Of a stretch of 34,420 nt of DNA, positions 1 to 9,038 are shown in pieces. The stretch is from Planctomycetota bacterium. GTDB lineage: Bacteria; Planctomycetota; Planctomycetia; Planctomycetales; Planctomycetaceae. The stretch covers positions 1 to 34,420 of the forward strand of contig QQVO01000017.1 in assembly GCA_003388505.1 (NCBI GenBank). Direction: 5' to 3'. The notes beneath the pieces are model-generated. The model was not told the origin of the DNA, made no database searches, and saw nothing but the letters and a program-made list of their open reading frames with translations. Positions within the stretch are counted from its first letter, which is position 1; each line of letters opens with the position of its first letter. Both the position numbers and the translations under genes were made by a program.

Positions 1-508
1 GGAACTCTATGATGAGTATCGACTCGACCAACGATGGGACAGTCCGCACAACGAGTCGTTACACGATCAACTTGAAGGACGATTCCCGGTTCATCGTTGC
101 GGGAGTAATGATTTCGATGGCGTTCCGATCGCCCGCACAAACTACCTTGCCGTCATTGGCGAGAACACTGCCTGGCAGACCGATCGGCCGGTGAGTCTGG
201 ATGAGATTACGGACAGGCTGGATCAGACGATCCTGCTGGTCGAGGTCGCGAACTCGGACGTCAACTGGTTCGAACCGCGCGATCTGCGTTGGGACGAGAT
301 GAGTTTCAGGATTAATGATCCGGACAGCCTTTCCCCGAGCAGCCGGCATGTGGAGCGTTACTGGATAGGAGACGACCGCCCGTACATCAACGTGCTGCTG
401 GCGGACGGATCGGGGCGAAAGCTCCCTGCGGACACGCCGCCCGATGTGCTGAAAGCGCTGCTGACGATCAACGACGGCGAAGATGTCGGCGATCCCTGGC
501 TGCCTTGA
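1..508 (+). CDS. DUF1559 domain protein, C-terminal part (5' truncated by window)
   Basis: The reading frame is open from base 2 to the TGA at 506-508 and has no start inside the window, so about 168 C-terminal residues are visible. The WDSPHN motif near the start and the closing segment NVLLADGSGRKLPADTPP, followed by LKALLTINDGE, are typical of the C-terminus of planctomycete DUF1559 proteins. These are usually type IV pilin-like secreted proteins with an N-terminal prepilin helix, which would lie outside the window here. The biochemical role of the family is not established. They occur in large paralogous sets in Planctomycetes, so the gene is a good lineage indicator. The stop lies 98 bases before the preferred kinase start, so the two genes could share a transcript. 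An ATG-initiated frame at 191 is only an internal methionine-type start of the same protein. Confidence 0.85.
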   Translation, partial: ELYDEYRLDQRWDSPHNESLHDQLEGRFPVHRCGSNDFDGVPIARTNYLAVIGENTAWQTDRPVSLDEITDRLDQTILLVEVANSDVNWFEPRDLRWDEMSFRINDPDSLSPSSRHVERYWIGDDRPYINVLLADGSGRKLPADTPPDVLKALLTINDGEDVGDPWLP

Positions 509-606
509 GTGGCTGGTGGATCGAAGTTGCCGCTTCCAGCGAATCACCGATCCCGGTGCGGCAGCCCGTTCGCGGCTGGACGTTCGATGCCAGTTCGGTC
601 ACAATA

Positions 607-3600
607 ATGGGCGTTTCGCGCTTCAGGCGCGCTCTTCAGAGATCGGTGCTGAGTCCAATGGGCGGGAATCCTGCATCTGACGATGGCTATGCGCCGACGG
701 CGCCCCCGCGACAGCCGTTTGCTCTGCCGCAGTATGAAGTGCTCGGCTACCTCGGCGGCGGGGGAATGGGCGACATCTACCGGGCGCGGCACATCCATCT
801 CGACCGGCAGGTGGTGATCAAGCTGCTCCGCACCGAGATGGGCGGGAACGACCAGCTCGACGCCCGGTTCGCGCGGGAGATGCTGGCGGTCGGGCAGTTG
901 CAGCACCCGAATATTGTCAGTGCGACCGACGCCGGAATCATCGACGGCCGCCGCTACCTCGTGATGGAGTACATCGACGGCATCGACCTGGCGGAATTGT
1001 CGCGCCGGGTAGGGAGGCTGTCGATCGCCGATGCGTGTGAGATCATCCGCCAGTCGGCGGGAGGTCTGGCGCACGCGCATCAGCGGGGCATCGTCCACCG
1101 GGACATCAAGCCGACCAACCTGATGCTGGCGTCGGACGGCGCGGTCAAGCTGCTGGACCTGGGTCTCGCGCTGCTGCAGGACGGCGAGACCGAAGGCGAG
1201 GATGAACCGCTCACGCGGGCCGACTCCGGACCGTTCGGAACCTACGACTACATGTCGCCCGAGCAGTGGGACAACAGCCACAGCGTCGGTCCCCGCGGGG
1301 ACATTTACAGTCTGGGGTGCACGCTGTACTTCCTGCTGACCGGTCATGCTCCGTTTGACCGTCCGGGGTACAAGAGCCCGACGGCCAAAATGCGGGGCCA
1401 TGTGCTCGAAGCGGTCCCGTCGATCCGCAACGACCGTCCCGACATCCCCGCCCCTTTGGCGGCGGCGGTCGAGTGCATGCTGGCAAAGCAGGTGGAAGAC
1501 CGCATCCAGACGTGCGTCGAAGTCGCCGAGGCGCTCGCGCCGTTTTCGGACGGGGCGGATCTGAAGAGTCTGATCGCGGCGGCCCATTCGGCGTCGGACG
1601 CTCCCCGGTCGGCCGCCGATTCCGAGTCGGCCGCGAACTCCGATCCGAAATCACAAACGATCCTTGTGGGGTCATCGGTCGGCGACGCGAAGCCGGCCGT
1701 TGCCGGGGATGCGCCGAGCGAGCCGATGCAGCGCCCGCCGCGCGGCCCGAGCGCCGATACGGCGACTGCGGCGGACAGGACGCAGGCTGTTTTCTCTCAG
1801 CCGCCGACGACTCGCCGGAAGACAGGCTGGCTGTTTGGCGGTGCGCTGGCGCTGGCGGTGGGAGGGTTGGCCGCCGGACTGTTCTTCGGCGGCGTTTTCC
1901 AGTCAGATCCCGCAAGCGATGGAGACGCTTCGTCCACCGGAACCATAACGGCGGGGGGCGGTCGCGCGGCAGCCGGAGACCTCACGTCTTCCGGCGGCGG
2001 ACCGGCCGGAGACGAATCAACGACCGACGACGGGTTGGCGCTCCCCCTGCTCCGCCCGCAGTTCAAGTCCATTCCCGAACAGTCGGTGCGGGAGAACGAG
2101 AAGTTCACCCTGCTGGTCGAACTGGACAACATCGGCGAGTTGCGGGACCGGATCGCATTCGATCTGGCGCGCGGCGCTCCGGACGGCATGCGGATCGACC
2201 CGAGCACCGGGATCGTCCGCTGGGAGCCGGGTGAAGAGCATGGCGGTCCCGACGGCGTGTTCCCGGTGACGGTGCTGGCGAAATCGCTGTCATCGGATGT
2301 CGCATCGGGAGAGACGTCGTTCGTGGTGCGGGTGCAGGAGGTGAACCAACCGCCGCGCGTCGCAGATGCCAGGGGAAACGTGATCCCGACCAACGTTCCC
2401 AAACGCATCAGCGCGATTGAAGGGGAGTTGTTGGAAGTCGCGTTTGTGGCACTGGACGACGACGTGCCGCCGAACCCGGTGAGCGTGACGCCGGCCAAAC
2501 CGCTCCCCCAGGGGGCCCGGATCGTCGCCTCTGAGGACGAACCGGGCGTGTACCGGTTGCAGTGGACTCCCTCGGAAGCGCAGGGGAACGGCGAGGCGGT
2601 GCTCATCAGCCTGCAGGGAGACGACGGAGCCGATCAAAGTGCGATCGTCGTCCTGTCGGTCAATGTGGAGGAGGTGAATCAGCCGCCGGTCCTTTCGCGG
2701 GTGAACGGGAAGCCGGTTGCCGATGACGCGCTGAAGATCGCGGCGAAGGAAGGGGAACCGGTCGAAGTTGCCTTCATGATGACCGACGCCGATCTCCCGG
2801 CGAACCGGCTCACGCTCGAATCGACCGCACCCCTCCCGAAAGGCGCCAGGCTCCGGCCCAGCGAAGACAACCCGCGATTGTGGACTTTCAGCTTCACGCC
2901 GGGCGAAGAGCATGGCGGCGAAAAGCCGCTCACGGTCCCGTTGCGAGTGAAAGACGAGCAGGACGCCAGTGAGGTCGCCACGCTGGTGCTGGATGTGGCT
3001 GAAGTCAATCAGCCCCCGACGCTGGCCCAGATCAACGGCGAGGCATTCAAAGAAGATGAACCGTGGAAGGTCTCCGTCAAAGAGGGAGAGTCGCTGGAGT
3101 TGACCTTTGACGGCGACGACGCCGACCTGCCCGTGGATCCATTGGTGCTCGCGGCCGCCGAGAAACTGCCGGGTGATGCGAAGATTGTGCCGCTGGAGGA
3201 CAAGCCGCGCTCCTGGAAGCTGGTCTGGACGCCGGGTGAAGAGTTCGGCGGCGAGAAGCCGGTCGCTCTCAAGTTGCACGTGAAGGACGGCCAGGACGAG
3301 AGTTCCGTCCGCACGGTGATCGTCGACGTGGCGGAAGTCAATCAGCCGCCGGAACTGGCGACGATCGACGGCAAGGCGCTTGAAGACGCCAAGGAGTACC
3401 CGGCGGAAACGAAGGAAGGCCGGGAGGTGTCGCTGAAGCTGCTGGCCCGCGACGCGGACCTGCCGCCGAACAAGCTCGACTTGGAGCCGATCGGCGAACT
3501 GCCGAAAGGGGCCAGGCTCGCGGTCTCGGAAGACAATCCACGGGAGTGGACGCTGTCGTTTACGCCGGGAGAAGAATTCGGCGGGGACGAACCGGTGAAG

Positions 3601-5967
3601 ATTCCCGTGCGGGTCAAAGACGCCGACGACGTCAGCAGCACGCTGACCATCCTGGTCAAGGTCGACGAGGTCAATCAGCCCCCCGTGCTGGCGAAGATCA
3701 ACGGCAAGCCGTACGACGAGGAAACGCCGTGGGAGTTCACCGGCAAGGAGGGCGAGGCGCTGGAACTGCTGATCGAGGGGACCGACGCCGATCTGCCCGC
3801 CAATCCATTGCTGCTGGCGGCCGTCGATGATCTGCCGGGAGCGGCGAGAATTCTTCCGGTCGAAGACAAACCGGGAAGCTGGAAGCTGCTGTGGACGCCG
3901 GAAGAAGAGTTCGGAGGCGACAAACCGGTCTCCCTCAAACTGCACGTCAAAGACGGGCAGGATGCGAGCGCCGTTCGGGAAGTGACGCTGGCCATTGAGG
4001 AGGTCAACAAGCCGCCCGTTCTGGCCAGCATCAACGGGCTTCCGCTGAAGGACGAGAGAGAATTCTCGGCGGATGCGAAGGAAGGCAAGGAACTGGCGCT
4101 GGCGCTGATTGCGCGCGACGTCGACCTGCCGGCCAATCCTCTGACAATCGAGCCGGTGGGCAAACTGCCGGACGGCGTGAGGATCGAAGCGGATGAGGAG
4201 AAGCCGCGCACCTGGACGTTGAGATACCTGCCGGGTGAAGAAACGGGAGGAGAGGCCCCGGTTCGCATCCCGTTGCGGGTCAAGGACGGCGCCGAGATGA
4301 GCGAGACGACCACGCTCGTCGTGAAGGTTGAAGAAACGAACGTTCCGCCGGTATTTCGCACTGTTGGCGGCAAACCGCTTCCCGATGAGGAACCGGCCGC
4401 ATTCGATGCGAAGGAAGGGGAACCGCTCGAACTGGTGATCGTGGCGGACGACGCCGACCTGCCGGCCAACGAAGTCGCAATCGCCGCCGGCGATCTGCCC
4501 GAGGGGGCGAAGCTGGAACCGGTGGAAGACAAGCCGCACACCTGGAAGCTGGTCTGGACGCCCGGCGAAGAGTTCGGCGGTCCGGACGCGGTTGAGTTGC
4601 CTCTCAAGCTGACCGACGACGCCAAAGGGGAGACGTCGACCACCTTGCTGGTCAACGTGGCCGAGGTCAACAGTCCGCCGGCGCTGCCGGAAACGGGTGT
4701 GAGGGAGTTCGGCCCCGGCCAGCCGCTCCACTTCGATCTGGAAGTCAGTGACACCGACATGCCGCAGCAGGAACTCTCCTTTGAATTGTTCCCCTCGGAG
4801 GGGGTCTCGGCCGCGGGAGAGTGGATCGAAGTCGACGACGAACCGCTGCGGCTGCGCGTCACGTGGCAGCCCGAGGGAGAGGTCAAGGCGGGCGAAGAGT
4901 ACGCCGTCCGCGTGAGGCTCAGCGACGACGGCAAACCGGCGATGTCCGTGGAGCGGTCGTACACAGTGCGGATGAGTCCCTACATGACGAACTCACTCGG
5001 CATGCGGCTGGCGGCGGTGCCCGGCGGGACGTTTCTCATCGGCAACCAGAACGTCGAGAAGCTGGAAAAGATTCTACCGCAGGCGCCCGCGCGGCCGAAC
5101 GTCCCGGGACAGCCGAATGGAACCAACCCGAATCAGCCGAACATCCCCCGCAATCTTCCGCCGAACGTTCGGAACCCGTTCAACACCAACCCGTCCCAGC
5201 AGGACGACGAGGAAAAGGAGATCATCCCGGACGACCTTCCCACGCGGGAGATCACAATCGGGTCGACATTTTACATCGGCGCTTTCGAGGTGACGCAGGC
5301 GGAATATGCGGAGATCATGGAGGTCAACCCGAGCTACTTCTCCGAAGCAGGCCGGGGCGCGGATGCCGTCAGCGACCTGGACGCGAACAGGCTGCCGGTC
5401 GAATCGATCACCTATGAGGATGCGGTCGAATTCTGCCGCCGGCTCAGCGAACGGCCGGAGGAGAAAGCGCTCGGCCGGGTGTACCGTTTGCCGACCGAGG
5501 CGGAGTGGGAATACGCCTGCCGGGCGGGGACGAAGACGATCTTCGCATTCGGCGACACGCTCTCCTCGCAGCAGGCGAACTTCGACGGCCGCTTCCCCTC
5601 TCCGGGCGCCGAGCGGGGACCGTTCCTCGAGCGGACGACCGCAGTCGACAGCTATGAGGCCAACGCCTTCGGCGTCTACGGCATGCACGGCAACGTGTCG
5701 GAATGGTGCCTCGACTGGTACGCCGTGGAGACGTACGGCGGCGAGACCTGGAACGCCCGCGGACCGGAAACGGGTGAGGAGCGCGTCGTCCGCGGCGGCA
5801 ACTATCGCTCGAAGTGGTCCTACCAGTGCCGCTCCTCCATGCGCGACTCCCGCAAACCGACCGATCGCAGTCCCCGCATCGGCTTCCGCGTCGTCTGCGA
5901 GATCGGCGGCCCGGTCGAGGCCACGGCCGCAGCCGTGAAGAAAGCGGAAAAGAACGACGACGAGTGA
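607..5967 (+). CDS. Transmembrane Ser/Thr protein kinase with cadherin-like repeats and a C-terminal FGE-like domain
   Basis: This 1786-residue protein has four parts. Residues about 40-310 are a Hanks-type kinase with Gly loop GGGGMGDIYRA, VVIK lysine K72, HRD aspartate D166 and a DLG (not DFG) motif at D184. A Ser/Ala/Asp-rich linker follows, then one membrane helix at about 408-431. Residues about 486-1457 are nine immunoglobulin/cadherin-like repeats of about 110 residues, joined by EVNQPP-type linkers. Residues 1460-1786 are a formylglycine-generating-enzyme (SUMF1) fold with RLPTEAEWEYACRAGT and GVYGMHGNVSEWC, interrupted near its start by a Pro/Asn-rich insert of roughly 50 residues. 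The positions matching the two catalytic FGE cysteines are Ser1735 and Gln1740, so this domain is probably non-catalytic. Topology would put the kinase in the cytoplasm and the repeats outside. The start is uncertain: the frame is open from a TTG at 505, and ATG 607 or 658 fit better; none has a clear ribosome binding site. The ligand is unknown. Confidence 0.92.
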   Translation: MGVSRFRRALQRSVLSPMGGNPASDDGYAPTAPPRQPFALPQYEVLGYLGGGGMGDIYRARHIHLDRQVVIKLLRTEMGGNDQLDARFAREMLAVGQLQHPNIVSATDAGIIDGRRYLVMEYIDGIDLAELSRRVGRLSIADACEIIRQSAGGLAHAHQRGIVHRDIKPTNLMLASDGAVKLLDLGLALLQDGETEGEDEPLTRADSGPFGTYDYMSPEQWDNSHSVGPRGDIYSLGCTLYFLLTGHAPFDRPGYKSPTAKMRGHVLEAVPSIRNDRPDIPAPLAAAVECMLAKQVEDRIQTCVEVAEALAPFSDGADLKSLIAAAHSASDAPRSAADSESAANSDPKSQTILVGSSVGDAKPAVAGDAPSEPMQRPPRGPSADTATAADRTQAVFSQPPTTRRKTGWLFGGALALAVGGLAAGLFFGGVFQSDPASDGDASSTGTITAGGGRAAAGDLTSSGGGPAGDESTTDDGLALPLLRPQFKSIPEQSVRENEKFTLLVELDNIGELRDRIAFDLARGAPDGMRIDPSTGIVRWEPGEEHGGPDGVFPVTVLAKSLSSDVASGETSFVVRVQEVNQPPRVADARGNVIPTNVPKRISAIEGELLEVAFVALDDDVPPNPVSVTPAKPLPQGARIVASEDEPGVYRLQWTPSEAQGNGEAVLISLQGDDGADQSAIVVLSVNVEEVNQPPVLSRVNGKPVADDALKIAAKEGEPVEVAFMMTDADLPANRLTLESTAPLPKGARLRPSEDNPRLWTFSFTPGEEHGGEKPLTVPLRVKDEQDASEVATLVLDVAEVNQPPTLAQINGEAFKEDEPWKVSVKEGESLELTFDGDDADLPVDPLVLAAAEKLPGDAKIVPLEDKPRSWKLVWTPGEEFGGEKPVALKLHVKDGQDESSVRTVIVDVAEVNQPPELATIDGKALEDAKEYPAETKEGREVSLKLLARDADLPPNKLDLEPIGELPKGARLAVSEDNPREWTLSFTPGEEFGGDEPVKIPVRVKDADDVSSTLTILVKVDEVNQPPVLAKINGKPYDEETPWEFTGKEGEALELLIEGTDADLPANPLLLAAVDDLPGAARILPVEDKPGSWKLLWTPEEEFGGDKPVSLKLHVKDGQDASAVREVTLAIEEVNKPPVLASINGLPLKDEREFSADAKEGKELALALIARDVDLPANPLTIEPVGKLPDGVRIEADEEKPRTWTLRYLPGEETGGEAPVRIPLRVKDGAEMSETTTLVVKVEETNVPPVFRTVGGKPLPDEEPAAFDAKEGEPLELVIVADDADLPANEVAIAAGDLPEGAKLEPVEDKPHTWKLVWTPGEEFGGPDAVELPLKLTDDAKGETSTTLLVNVAEVNSPPALPETGVREFGPGQPLHFDLEVSDTDMPQQELSFELFPSEGVSAAGEWIEVDDEPLRLRVTWQPEGEVKAGEEYAVRVRLSDDGKPAMSVERSYTVRMSPYMTNSLGMRLAAVPGGTFLIGNQNVEKLEKILPQAPARPNVPGQPNGTNPNQPNIPRNLPPNVRNPFNTNPSQQDDEEKEIIPDDLPTREITIGSTFYIGAFEVTQAEYAEIMEVNPSYFSEAGRGADAVSDLDANRLPVESITYEDAVEFCRRLSERPEEKALGRVYRLPTEAEWEYACRAGTKTIFAFGDTLSSQQANFDGRFPSPGAERGPFLERTTAVDSYEANAFGVYGMHGNVSEWCLDWYAVETYGGETWNARGPETGEERVVRGGNYRSKWSYQCRSSMRDSRKPTDRSPRIGFRVVCEIGGPVEATAAAVKKAEKNDDE
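2338..4662 (+). repeat. Seven in-frame cadherin-like coding repeats of 330/333 bp
   Basis: The linker codons for EVNQPP or a variant (EVNKPP, ETNVPP, EVNSPP) begin at 2338, 2671, 3001, 3334, 3667, 4000, 4333 and 4663. The period is therefore 333, 330, 333, 333, 333, 333 and 330 bases. A weaker unit precedes the array (from about 2062) and another follows it (to about 4977). Each unit has EGE near its start, a DADLP-type motif, LP.GA, a W.L or W.F strand, TPGEE.GG and RVKD or HVKD. Units starting at 3001, 3667 and 4333 resemble each other (WKLVWTP or WKLLWTP) more than their neighbours. Units at 2671, 3334 and 4000 form a second class (WTFSFTP, WTLSFTP, WTLRYLP, each with LRVKD or VRVKD). Confidence 0.9.
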
Positions 5968-5992
5968 GTCACGTCTGCCGCAGGGCACCGCG

Positions 5993-6559
5993 ATGAGCAA
6001 TGAACCGATCCTCGCCTACGCCCGGCTGAACGCCCGCATCATGCCGTTCGATCGTGGCGAACGATATGAAGACCCACTGCAGGAGGCCCTCGAGGCGAAC
6101 CGCTTTGCCGAAGTCACCGGCGGTGGGACGATGCAGTCTGAAAACGGAGAAATCGACTACTGCGGCATCGACCTCGACATCTTCAATCGGGACGAAGCAG
6201 TTCCCTTCATTTGTGACTTCCTGGCGGAATGCGGCGCCCCGAAGGGATCCGTGCTCCAATACGAGTTTGACGGCCGTCAGCAGGAAACCCCGTTCGGCTT
6301 CCTCGAAGGACTGGCCATTTACTTCAACGGGACCGATCTGCCCGACGAAGTCTACGAGAAGTGTGACATCAATCACGTTTACGACGAAGTCAATCGCCTG
6401 CTCGACGATCGCGGAGAAATCCAGGGCCACTGGCAAGGCCCGACCGAAACCGCACTCTACCTCTATGGTTACTCGGCCTCGGAAATGCGAGACCTGATCG
6501 CCGAGTTCATGGTCTCTTATCCGCTCTGCGATCGAGCGAGGTACGCGACCATCGCCTGA
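5993..6559 (+). CDS. Conserved hypothetical protein, 188 aa
   Basis: I do not recognise a named domain. The product is a soluble, acidic protein with no signal peptide or membrane segment. It contains the segment CGIDLDIFNRDEAVPFICDF and ends with a helix and a short motif, YPLCDRARYATIA. That tail resembles a group of uncharacterised bacterial proteins of similar size, but I recall this only by pattern. The ATG has an AGGG ribosome binding site 8-9 bases upstream and lies 25 bases after the kinase stop, so co-transcription with the kinase is plausible. Codon use follows the GC-rich pattern of its neighbours. No function can be assigned from sequence. Confidence 0.8.
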   Translation: MSNEPILAYARLNARIMPFDRGERYEDPLQEALEANRFAEVTGGGTMQSENGEIDYCGIDLDIFNRDEAVPFICDFLAECGAPKGSVLQYEFDGRQQETPFGFLEGLAIYFNGTDLPDEVYEKCDINHVYDEVNRLLDDRGEIQGHWQGPTETALYLYGYSASEMRDLIAEFMVSYPLCDRARYATIA

Positions 6560-6698
6560 TCGACGCGTTTCCCCTCGATCCGAGACAGGCGTCCGTCAGC
6601 CGAATCGTTGCGTCTCGCTCCGTGATTGATCCGGCCGATGCCAGCGCGTAGCATGAAATTCTGACGCATAGGCGCAAGAATCTTGTCGGAGAGGCACT

Positions 6699-7985
6699 GT
6701 GGCGGACCGTTCCCCATCACGAATCCCGAAGAGCGTCCTCATCGCTGCGATCGGGCTGGTCTGCGTAACCGCTGTGATGGCGGCGGTCTTCGTCGATCCC
6801 CGACCGGGCGCGCGCGGAGACCGCGACGATCCCCTTCCGACCGCCGAGCCCAAGCGAACAGAACTCGATCCGCCGCTGATCGTTGAGGAACCCGGGCCCA
6901 CGCCAGAGGGCATGGTGTGGATTCCCGGCGGCTGGTTCACCATGGGAGACGCCCGAGGGGCGCCCGACAAGCACCCCGACCATCTCGAGGTCGTTCCCGA
7001 GCATCGAGATTCGTTGCACGAACATGAGGTCGCCGTCGACGGCTTCTGGATGGACAAGACGGAAGTCACAAATGCGCAGTTCCGGGACTTCGTGGAGGCG
7101 ACCGGTTACGTCACCGATGGGGAACGCCCCCGTTCGCCCGAGGAATTCGCCGCTCAGGTGGCCGACCTCTCGCAGATCCCCGACGAGTGGCTGGAGCCGG
7201 GGTCGATCTGCTTCAACCCCGGTTTCAATCCGGACAAGGTCGACAAACGCCGGCCCGGCTGGGTGTACACGGACGGCATCTGGAACGTCGTTCCCGGTGC
7301 CAACTGGCGCGCCCCCGAGGGTGAAGGCTCGACGATCGAGGGCCGCGAAGATTACCCCGTCGTGCATGTCTCCTGGAACGACGCCGTGGCCTATTGTGAG
7401 TGGGCCGGCAAACGCTTGCCGACTGAAGCGGAGTGGGAATACGCCGCCCGCGGCGGGTTGGAACACAAGCACTATCCGTGGGGGGACGACCCGAATCCCG
7501 GCGGCCGGTGGCGGCACAACATCTGGCAAGGTGTGTTTCCCTTCCATGACGAAGCCAGCGACGGCTTCCCCGCCGCGGCGCCGGTCGCGTCCTTCCCGCC
7601 GAACGGCTACGGGCTCTACGACATGACCGGCAACGTCTGGGAGTGGTGCCACGACTGGTACCGGCCGGACTACTACGCCGACAGCCCGGTGCGAAATCCT
7701 CAGGGCCCGGCTGAGGGGCTGGACCCGGTGGAGCCGTATAACCCCAAGCGGGTGCAGCGCGGCGGGTCGTTCATGTGCAGCGACACCTACTGCATCGGCT
7801 ACTCGGTCCATTCGCGGATGAAGGGAGAAGTCCTCGGCGGCATGTTCCACACCGGGTTTCGCTGCGTGCTCGATCCGGCGATGCGGGACAGGGCCGAATC
7901 TGCCGGGGAAGCCGATCAGTCGCCCGGCGCCGATTCTTCGCGTCGCGACGAAAACGGCGATGAGGCTCTTCCGCAATCCTCGTGA
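6699..7985 (+). CDS. Membrane-anchored formylglycine-generating enzyme (sulfatase-modifying factor)
   Basis: Residues about 12-32 form an N-terminal signal anchor, and the FGE/SUMF1 fold starts near residue 68 with PEGMVWIPGGWFTMGD. Family motifs follow in order: DKTEVTNAQF, HVSWNDAVAYCEWAGKRLP, TEAEWEYAARGG, YGLYDMTGNVWEWCHDWY, RGGSFMCSDTYC and GFRCVLDP. Cys360 and Cys365 are in the C-x4-C spacing used by aerobic FGE to oxidise a sulfatase Cys or Ser-context cysteine to formylglycine. That makes this a candidate catalytic enzyme, in contrast to the FGE-like tail of the upstream kinase. The GTG start is supported by GGAGAGG at 6688-6694. No sulfatase gene is in the window, so its substrates would be encoded elsewhere. 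The anchor suggests action at or outside the cytoplasmic membrane. Confidence 0.92.
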   Translation: MADRSPSRIPKSVLIAAIGLVCVTAVMAAVFVDPRPGARGDRDDPLPTAEPKRTELDPPLIVEEPGPTPEGMVWIPGGWFTMGDARGAPDKHPDHLEVVPEHRDSLHEHEVAVDGFWMDKTEVTNAQFRDFVEATGYVTDGERPRSPEEFAAQVADLSQIPDEWLEPGSICFNPGFNPDKVDKRRPGWVYTDGIWNVVPGANWRAPEGEGSTIEGREDYPVVHVSWNDAVAYCEWAGKRLPTEAEWEYAARGGLEHKHYPWGDDPNPGGRWRHNIWQGVFPFHDEASDGFPAAAPVASFPPNGYGLYDMTGNVWEWCHDWYRPDYYADSPVRNPQGPAEGLDPVEPYNPKRVQRGGSFMCSDTYCIGYSVHSRMKGEVLGGMFHTGFRCVLDPAMRDRAESAGEADQSPGADSSRRDENGDEALPQSS

Positions 7986-8129
7986 TGCCGTTCGGCAACA
8001 CGATCGACTCTCACGGCCGCGCAAATCTGGACGGTCCCGTCGAGCCTCACGTCTTGTCTTGAAAGAAGTTGCGCCGCTCCGGCCGCTTTCAAATAGATCC
8101 GCTTGAGTTTCGGAACGCACATTGCCAGC

Positions 8130-8789
8130 ATGTGCAGCATGCTGAAAATCTGCAACGACCTGCTGCCCGACTCCGACCTGGTCTACATCGCCTTCCGGCT
8201 CGCCGCGTGCGATACGTTGGAGCGCATGGTGCTCGCCGCCCACGTCGGCGGACTGGCGGACCGGCCGTTCGGCTATCTGAACGAAGTGCCCTTTCTGAAG
8301 CAGACCCCCCCGCAGGTGCAACTCGACGTGCTGGTCGACGCCTGGGCCCGGCACTGCGAGCCCGGAGCGTGCGACACCGACCTGGTCGACGAGAGCGTGG
8401 TCTACGCCGTCTGTGAAACCGCGGCGAGGATCGTTCTCGCCGACGCAGGCTCCGTCCGCAAGACGCTCCGCGACGGCCCGCGACCGGTCGACCAACCGGT
8501 GAACCTGTCGCTCTCGAAGAGAATCGAGGCGCTGCATCATGACCTCTCGAACGAAGGGGACTTTCTGCTGATCAGCCAGTTTCAGGACATTCCTCCCGAC
8601 GAAGGCCGCGAATTGAAACGGAAGTTCGGACTCGCCGAGTCGGCCGCCGAGCCGATGTTCGAACTTCTGGGCCGCTGGCACGTCGCCCCGCAGTTCGCCG
8701 AGCGGGCCGCGGGGTTGCTGACCGAACGAGAGATCTCCCGCTGCATCGAGCTGTTCCGCGCGCGCCATTCCTCCGCATTGCTGCCGTAA
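8130..8789 (+). CDS. Hypothetical protein, about 219 aa
   Basis: I do not recognise this protein. It is predicted to be soluble and mostly helical, without a signal peptide, and has several Cys residues in its first half (MCSMLKICNDL, RLAACDTLERM, RHCEPGACDTD). The last third is rich in charged helices (LLTEREISRCIELFRARHSS). The frame is open from a TTG at 8103, but ATG 8130 or ATG 8139 is more likely. None of them has a good ribosome binding site, so the start is uncertain. The gene follows the FGE gene by about 145 bases and precedes a response regulator by about 250 bases. Those 250 bases hold no feature that I can support. Confidence 0.72.
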   Translation: MCSMLKICNDLLPDSDLVYIAFRLAACDTLERMVLAAHVGGLADRPFGYLNEVPFLKQTPPQVQLDVLVDAWARHCEPGACDTDLVDESVVYAVCETAARIVLADAGSVRKTLRDGPRPVDQPVNLSLSKRIEALHHDLSNEGDFLLISQFQDIPPDEGRELKRKFGLAESAAEPMFELLGRWHVAPQFAERAAGLLTEREISRCIELFRARHSSALLP

Positions 8790-9038
8790 CGCGGGTTGCG
8801 CCGGCTCTTTGGTTCGCATCGGCTGGAGCGAACGAGCCGCGTCGAGCGCGCGAACATTCCCCCGACGGCGGATGATCCCTACATCCCGAACGGCGTCGGC
8901 GGATAGCGGGAGCCCGGCCGGAGGACGCCGTTGGACGAGGCCCGTATGCCGACGTACGTTCAATGATGCGTTGGATCATCACTCGGGTGGCCCTCTCAAT
9001 CTCCCGGAACATTCCCCTGCATCGCATTGAGGGATGAA

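Noticed and set aside
2338-4662. CRISPR-like regular repeat spacing
   Set aside because: The 330/333-base periodicity is in-frame protein repeats within a kinase gene, not short repeats with unique spacers. No CRISPR array is seen anywhere in the window.
2290-4731. Long open frame on the minus strand opposite the kinase repeats (813 codons)
   Set aside because: It is antisense to a well-supported coding region in GC-rich DNA. Its product has an Arg/Gln/Phe-rich, low-complexity look and repeats with the same period as the sense repeats.
6717-8963. 748-codon minus-strand frame opposite the FGE and hypothetical genes
   Set aside because: The sense strand holds a catalytic FGE with conserved motifs; the antisense frame is a composition effect.
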